From Nannobrachium achirus (lineage: Eukaryota; Chordata; Actinopteri; Myctophiformes; Myctophidae), in contig OY997658.1 in assembly GCA_963921795.1 (NCBI GenBank), positions 29,062,706-29,126,705 of the forward strand: a DNA stretch of 64,000 bases, in the 5' to 3' direction. The notes beneath the pieces were generated by a model. The model made no database searches. It was not told the origin of the DNA and saw only the letters and a program-made list of their open reading frames with translations. Shown piece after piece: positions 59,129 to 64,000 of the stretch (its first letter is position 1; each line of letters opens with the position of its first letter). A program made the position numbers and the translations under genes.

Positions 59129-60014
59129 ATTCTCTCGTTCTGTTGACCCCACTCTCTGTTTCTCTCAGGCATGTCACTATTGTTACATACTCACCTAATC
59201 ACAATTATTGGAGATAATCACAATTATGTTAGCATAATTGTCATAATCATCATAACCCAGTGTCCAAGTCAAATGTCACGCTCTATACATGTAGCCCTCC
59301 CTTTCCGCTCCTGTTATCTTTAGCTCCCATCCATTTTGGAGAGCCGATGAAACACCGGCACGTCAGATGGTTTCTCAGTGTTTAGTTAATTGAGTAGAAA
59401 CTGGCTCAGACACTTGACTCTCCATAGCTTCTGTTAACTGATGAAGGATTACAGTTCTCCCTTTCTACGTTCCCTTTTTTCCCTTCTCGCTTTCTCTCTC
59501 TGTTCCTTTTTTCAACCTCGCCTTTTCTCGCCCTCTGGTCTGCTTCTTTCCTTCCTCTCTTGAGCAAGGCTTCTCTCTCTCCCTCTTTTTTAAGTGAGAG
59601 GTTTCAATTAAAGAACATTGAGAGTCTGTGTGATTCTTTTCTGTTCATCTGGCTCTCTCTCTTATGGTCTCTAACTCTCTCATGTCTACTGTACTTCTTG
59701 ACTTCTTTCTCTGCCTTTCATTCCGGGCAGCAGTAGGTCAGGTGTGGCCTATTTTATACCCAAATTACACACCTCATACGTTCATATTGGCCATTTTTTA
59801 TTTTTCCCCCTTTAATCCCAGGCCCTCGGGATACCCAATAACTTTGATTGGCTCCCACAAAGTATGTCAAGGGAGTTGGGTTTGACAAAGTTCAGAGGTG
59901 ATAGTAGACACCTTTATGAACACATTTGTGAAGAAAGCTAGTGATTTAGATTTAGTTCCCAGATTGGTCTAGCAATAGGCTAACTTTCCCTTACTAGATA
60001 GAGGCTTTAGTGTT
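59129..60014. other. No gene recognised
   Basis: Pyrimidine-rich at 59460-59590, otherwise plain. No exon recognised. Confidence 0.5.
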
Positions 60015-60143
60015 GAAGAGTCCTTGAGCAAGACTCTCAACCCGTAGTTGCTCCCGATGTGCAGGTTGGGGCCTTGCATAGTTTCCTCTGCCATCGGTGA
60101 ATGTAATGCACAATCTCTGTATAAAGGCGCTATATAAGTTTAA
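60015..60143 (+). mobile_element. LINE/SINE 3' end
   Basis: TCCTTGAGCAAGACTCTCAA, CCCGTAGTTGCTCCCGATG and GGCGCTATATAAGTTTAAC are the order seen at the 3' ends of fish L2-type LINEs and the SINEs that share them. Confidence 0.6.
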
Positions 60144-60653
60144 CATTATTTACTCCTCTTTCGCTTTTTGTCCGTCGACCCACATGTCCTCGCTTAAGTC
60201 TCTCTCTCTCCCTGTCTCTCAAAGCATAAATCAATCATTCCCTCCTTTCCTCCTTGTCTGTGTGCCAGTGGTGAGGTCTTCACACCTCCTCTCAAAGCGC
60301 TGCAGGCTGAAGGCTGGACATTGTCGAGGCAGGCTGCCAGCAGGCTCCGTGTGTTTTTCTTGCCGGCATCCTCCTCTCACACTTTGGTCAGAGAGCAGAT
60401 TCTACAGCTGCTCAAACACAGCTGGGGGGGCAGGGCCCAGACAACCAGCCGTTTACACAGGAGCCTCATGCCGCTTGACCCCCGTGCTCCATGTGGTCCA
60501 ATTAAACCCTGCACACTAAGCGAAAAAGTCATACACCTTTTTTTAATAGGACCGACTAGTTCTGTTACCTTTTAGGAGACCTTTGAAGCTGTTTGGGCTT
60601 TTTTCAATTTCATATAGGAACTTATTTTTCCCTTTTTATTATGTTTTGCTGAC
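60144..60653. other. No feature seen
   Basis: Nothing recognised. Confidence 0.5.
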
Positions 60654-60654
60654 A

Positions 60655-60675
60655 GGGGGGGGGGGGGGGGGGGGG
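60655..60675. repeat. G21 homopolymer
   Basis: An uninterrupted G run. Confidence 0.95.
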
Positions 60676-61206
60676 CAGGAGAAGATGCCCTGAACGGACA
60701 CAGACATATTAAACCATTATTTACATGGGAGCCTCGTGTAAAATGACAGTAGTGGTTCTCCACCCATTTCTCATCATCCTCCAATCCAATTAGCACTAAA
60801 GCCAATAGGTTGAAAGGTTGTAGAGTCTTCTTGTGATTTGCAGTCTAACGCGTTAACCCTTCAACCCATCATTCAATCAATATTGCTTATTAAACTTTAT
60901 TTATATAACAATGAAAAATGCAATTCAAAGCCACGAGTTCCAATGGAAGTTTTACTTTGGGTTTTGGATTATTTACTGTAAAAAAATGGAGTAGTGAAAA
61001 CTGACATTGTACCAAATGACTTAGACAGAAATCTGGAGAGTCAGTCCTCACCACTCCCCTCTCATTCTCAGGGATGAGAGCATTGTCAACTTCCCCCAAG
61101 AAATCAATAGAGTTTTCGGGTCCAGCCGAGGCTGCACTCGTTGACCTACTTCAGCCATACTTCACACCATGGTGAGTGATGGTGACCCCTATCGGATTTG
61201 GAACAT
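60676..61206. other. No feature seen
   Basis: Nothing recognised. Confidence 0.5.
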
Positions 61207-61349
61207 TTATAGCCCTATTCCTTCCCCTGGTTCTCAAAGTGAGGTCCGGGGACTCCAAGGGGTCCTTGAGGGAGGGGGTTCCAGGGTCTCCCCAGCTACA
61301 TGATCGATACCAAAGGGACCATTACAGGTCTGTAATTATCAAAGTGTAT
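61207..61349. mobile_element. hAT-like left half beside the tRNA
   Basis: CCTGGTTCTCAAAGTGAGG, GGTCCTTGAGGGAGGG and GACCATTACAGGTCTG are interior words of the CAGTGGTTCTCAA group. The right end is missing. Confidence 0.5.
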
Positions 61350-61432
61350 ACCAGGATGGCCGAGTGGTTAAGGCGTTGGACTTAAGATCCAATGGACAAT
61401 AGTCCTCGTGGGTTCAAACCCCACTCCTGGTA
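61350..61432 (+). tRNA. tRNA-Leu (anticodon UAA)
   Basis: The 83-nt sequence folds as a class II tRNA. The acceptor arms are ACCAGGA and TCCTGGT with discriminator A. The D arm is TGGCCGAGTGGTTAAGGC (A box), and the anticodon stem is TTGGA/TCCAA around the loop CTTAAGA, giving UAA. A long variable arm (GGACAATAGTCC) and the T arm GTGGGTTCAAACCCCAC (B box) follow. A TTTTT run for polymerase III termination starts at about 61440. It differs from the usual vertebrate gene mainly in the variable arm and T loop (TTCAAAC for TTCGAAC), which keep the fold. It is probably functional. Confidence 0.95.
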
Positions 61433-61732
61433 AAATATTATTTTTACATTGTGATCAAGAAGGAAAGTGTGAGGGAATCATTTATCATGACAGCTTCTAG
61501 TATAGAGAGGGGCCGTCCGAATGCATATGCAACTGGGTTTCTTGAAATTAAAAGGTATGCCCCTCCCCCACGTCACGCACTCAAAACACCTTGTGCTCGG
61601 CCCCTATTTGCACTTGCATTTAGCCTTTTGCATTCAGTGTGAACACACAATAAGAATAGTGAATCGGCCATTTGCGGTGTGTGATGTTGAGGCGCTGGTT
61701 AATGATGTTAGTTTAAAGAAAGAATTCCTGGG
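61433..61732. other. No feature seen
   Basis: Nothing recognised beyond the tRNA terminator. Confidence 0.5.
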
Positions 61733-62246
61733 GGCACGGTGGCGCAGTGGTTAGCGCTTCGCCTCACAGCTAGAAGCTCCTGGGTTCGATTCCCTCCGGG
61801 GGGCGCTGTGGGTTCTGGGGGCGTGTTTCTCCCTCCGCGTCATCAGCGCCTACTCCCTAGGTGGGGTCGGCGATAGGGCCTTTCTGTGTGGAGTTTGCAT
61901 GTTCTCCCTGTGACTCCTAGGGTTGATACCCTCACAAAAACATGCAGTAATCCTGGTCTCAATAATGCCACCCCCTGGCCAGCCGGGGCGCCTGATGGAG
62001 GGGAAAGGAACTGGTTGGAATAACGTGTTCCTTCCATGCGCTACGTCCATCCTGGGGAAAATCCCCCCTGTCAGGTGAAAAGAAACAACTTGGATTACTC
62101 ATGCATTGAAGGAAGCATGAGGTCAGTCCGTTGTCTCCCCAGGCGCGGCAGAGGGAGAGCAGAGCCCAGGATTACATAGGCAATTGGCACTGGGTGAAAA
62201 AAGGGTTGCAAAATCGTGGGATAAAAATTATAGAAAAAAAAAAAAA
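61733..62246 (+). mobile_element. tRNA-derived SINE, full length
   Basis: The head has an A box (TGGCGCAGTGGTTAGCG) and B box (GGGTTCGATTCC). The body contains GTGTGGAGTTTGCATGTTCT, a conserved word of many fish SINEs, then CTAGGGTTGATACCCTC. The tail includes CAATTGGCACTGGGTGAAAA and ends in an A-run (62233-62246). The target duplication is unclear. Confidence 0.9.
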
Positions 62247-63030
62247 ATGCATTCCAAGCGATTGAGAAAAAACTGTAAGATTGGCTGTATCGTAGACCAA
62301 CGGCAGAACATGATAGATTACTGCACAAGATTGTGACATTGCAGCACACATTGTTACATTAGCGCCACCTGCCACGTGGTCTTGTCATGTGTTCTCCATC
62401 CCTCGTCAGTTGTGTGAAGCGAAGCGACTCACTCCAATCACACACATCATGCTGGCCTCCTCCTGCAATGCTCATCCTACAGTACTGCACATAGCATTTT
62501 GCATGCAACGGGTAATGAGTGCAATTACAATAAACAAACCCCGAAGCTCAAAATGCTTATGTTAACCACATACCTTATTTTCCACATGAATGGAAACCCA
62601 TGTGGAGGGGAAAGCAGTTTAAACCTGGCAAGGGAAGCAAGGTTGCTTTATTTTTGCCTTCAAAAAGTCTCCCACAGCATCTTCACCCCCGAATAGATCC
62701 TGGACTGAGCCCAGATTCAAATATTGTGGCTTTGTTGGATGGTTGAGGGTTTTCTCAAACAATCAGACATCTAATATGGTATCATGACTAAGCTCTTTCT
62801 GAGAAACGTTCCTCTGTCCATCGCCTCGCTGTGCTCCCCGCTCCTCAGTCTCTCCCACAGTTATGTTTGGCTCCTGTGACCGAACCCCAGTACTGGTTCT
62901 GATTCCCGTCGGGTGGCGCTCAGCAAAGAAATCCTCTTTGTTCTTCACTTGTTATTTTTTGTCTTGGTTTTTCCAGAGGCTTTCCGCGTTGTCAGACACA
63001 GTACGAGCGCAGCAGGACCTCACACACCTT
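62247..63030. other. No feature seen
   Basis: Nothing recognised. Confidence 0.5.
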
Positions 63031-63386
63031 TCATATGGCAGGGGTCTTCAACAAGGGGTCCTTAGAGTTACTACAGGGGGGGCCGCCAAATCCTTGTGTG
63101 ATAGGATCTACAAGCTCTCAACGCCTCGCGGGCAAATAGGTTTGGTGTAGAGGTAAAAAAGAGCAGACCAAGTTCATAGTGAAAGGTCACGTTTACAAAA
63201 TATCGATGATTTAAGTGGTTAAATGTCTGAAAATACATTAACATGAATCCAAAATACACTGATGATTGTGCTGTCAGACGATTAAACTATATGGAATCTA
63301 TGAAAAGGTTGTGGGCGTCCCTGCTTCATCTCTCTCTCAACTAAGGGGTCCTTGGCCTGAAAAGGTTGAAGACCCCTGTCATAAGG
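63031..63386 (-). mobile_element. hAT group 1 element, copy I
   Basis: The element is 63039-63378, ends CAGGGGTCTTCAAC and GTTGAAGACCCCTG. The flanks TCATATGG and TCATAAGG match at 7 of 8. It is the shortest copy: the central hairpin has collapsed to GATCTACAAGCTCTC and CGCCTCGCGG. Confidence 0.9.
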
Positions 63387-64000
63387 GATGCAGCGGGGAT
63401 CGGTCAACTCAATACTAAGGGGTCACAAACTTCAAAAATAGTGAAAATATCCAAACTCAAAAGACTCCCCCCTGATCACCCTTCATACAGTGCGCTATCC
63501 TCCACTTCCATCCAAAAGCCGCCGGCTGGAAAGGCCCCCACATGTCTTGGGAAACACTGCTTTATACAGTACAAAGTTTGAACTGTTCTGATTGTGGACA
63601 TCAGTGAACACATCCAGTGCCTCAAAGCTGTTACTGTAGCTCAGAAATTCTGTCTGAATGTGACCCAAGAAAGCTTCAAAGGAAACATCGAGGAAAATAC
63701 TGCACACACCGAAAATAGCAGAAAGTTGTAGCTCGTGTTTGTAAGTCTGCTATGTTTGGCTTTAGTCTTAGAGTTAAAATGGCAAAGAAAATTGCCATCC
63801 TTAAACACTGATGTCCTCAAAGGTATAGTAACACTAACGCACCGTCTGCACGCGCACACTCATTCAATGTTATTACACTCTGAAATATGTGTGTCTGGGT
63901 TCTGCTTCAGAGTAAAGAAAATCCCTTATCAGGAGAGAACCCTCCTCTCCTCTGTTTACTGATTGTGTGGGTTCAGTGGGTACAGAGCAAATTTACGATT
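63387..64000. other. No gene; one decayed hairpin
   Basis: At 63710-63760, GAAAATAGCAGAAAGTTG and TTTGTAAGTCTGCTATG form a worn cassette. Nothing else recognised. Confidence 0.5.

Overview
This window looks like teleost fish nuclear DNA. The evidence is the density of (CA/GT)n, (GA/TC)n and GT-to-GCGT compound microsatellites, fish-type non-autonomous hAT and Harbinger elements, a tRNA-derived SINE with the fish-style conserved body, and a nuclear tRNA-Leu(UAA). The microsatellite load would suit a gadiform-like genome, but I cannot fix the order or species.

Almost nothing is protein-coding. The one credible gene part is the 5' end of a + strand gene. A GA-rich leader at about 17440-17795 runs into a start codon at 17796. 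A 106-bp mini-intron (17807-17912) follows, then a 59-bp second exon (17913-17971) that completes a 23-residue signal peptide and ends in a phase-1 donor. Everything after 17972 would be a very long first large intron or intergenic DNA. I could not recognise the protein or a third exon. The long open frames elsewhere are translations of simple repeats or chance.

Layout. 1-17.4 kb: microsatellites, hAT-type elements with 8-bp target duplications (2140-2612, 5796-6289, 7729-8187, 13201-13656), a 1.4-kb composite repeat (2903-4314), a duplicated tRNA-derived SINE piece (9864-10208), LINE 3' ends, and a decayed Ty3/gypsy integrase (15795-16079). 17.4-19 kb: the gene start. 19-45 kb: AT, GT and 41-bp tandem arrays, a near-perfect Harbinger foldback (24671-24834), further hAT copies, a TTAA-flanked 873-bp element (32241-33113), a segmental duplication split by transposons (33988-35702), a nested hAT/Harbinger insertion whose order can be read (36679-37469), and very short MITEs. 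45-64 kb: more of the same families, two TTAA elements that match each other (39620-40066 and 54672-55135), LTR-like relics (55.6-57.9 kb), the tRNA-Leu gene (61350-61432) and a full-length SINE (about 61733-62246).

The most striking pattern is a stem-loop of about 75 bp (left arm GATCTACAAGCTCACAACG, right arm its complement, flanked by AAAATAGC/GCTATTTT). It occurs about 40 times, whole or as halves, inside several different transposon families and also alone. The arms differ between copies, yet in many copies they stay complementary. In several copies the hairpin sits in a unit bounded by TTAA + CCACTTGAACC inverted ends, and next to it lies what looks like a worn LINE reverse-transcriptase block. 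I read this as a small palindromic mobile cassette that was captured by hAT elements and spread with them.
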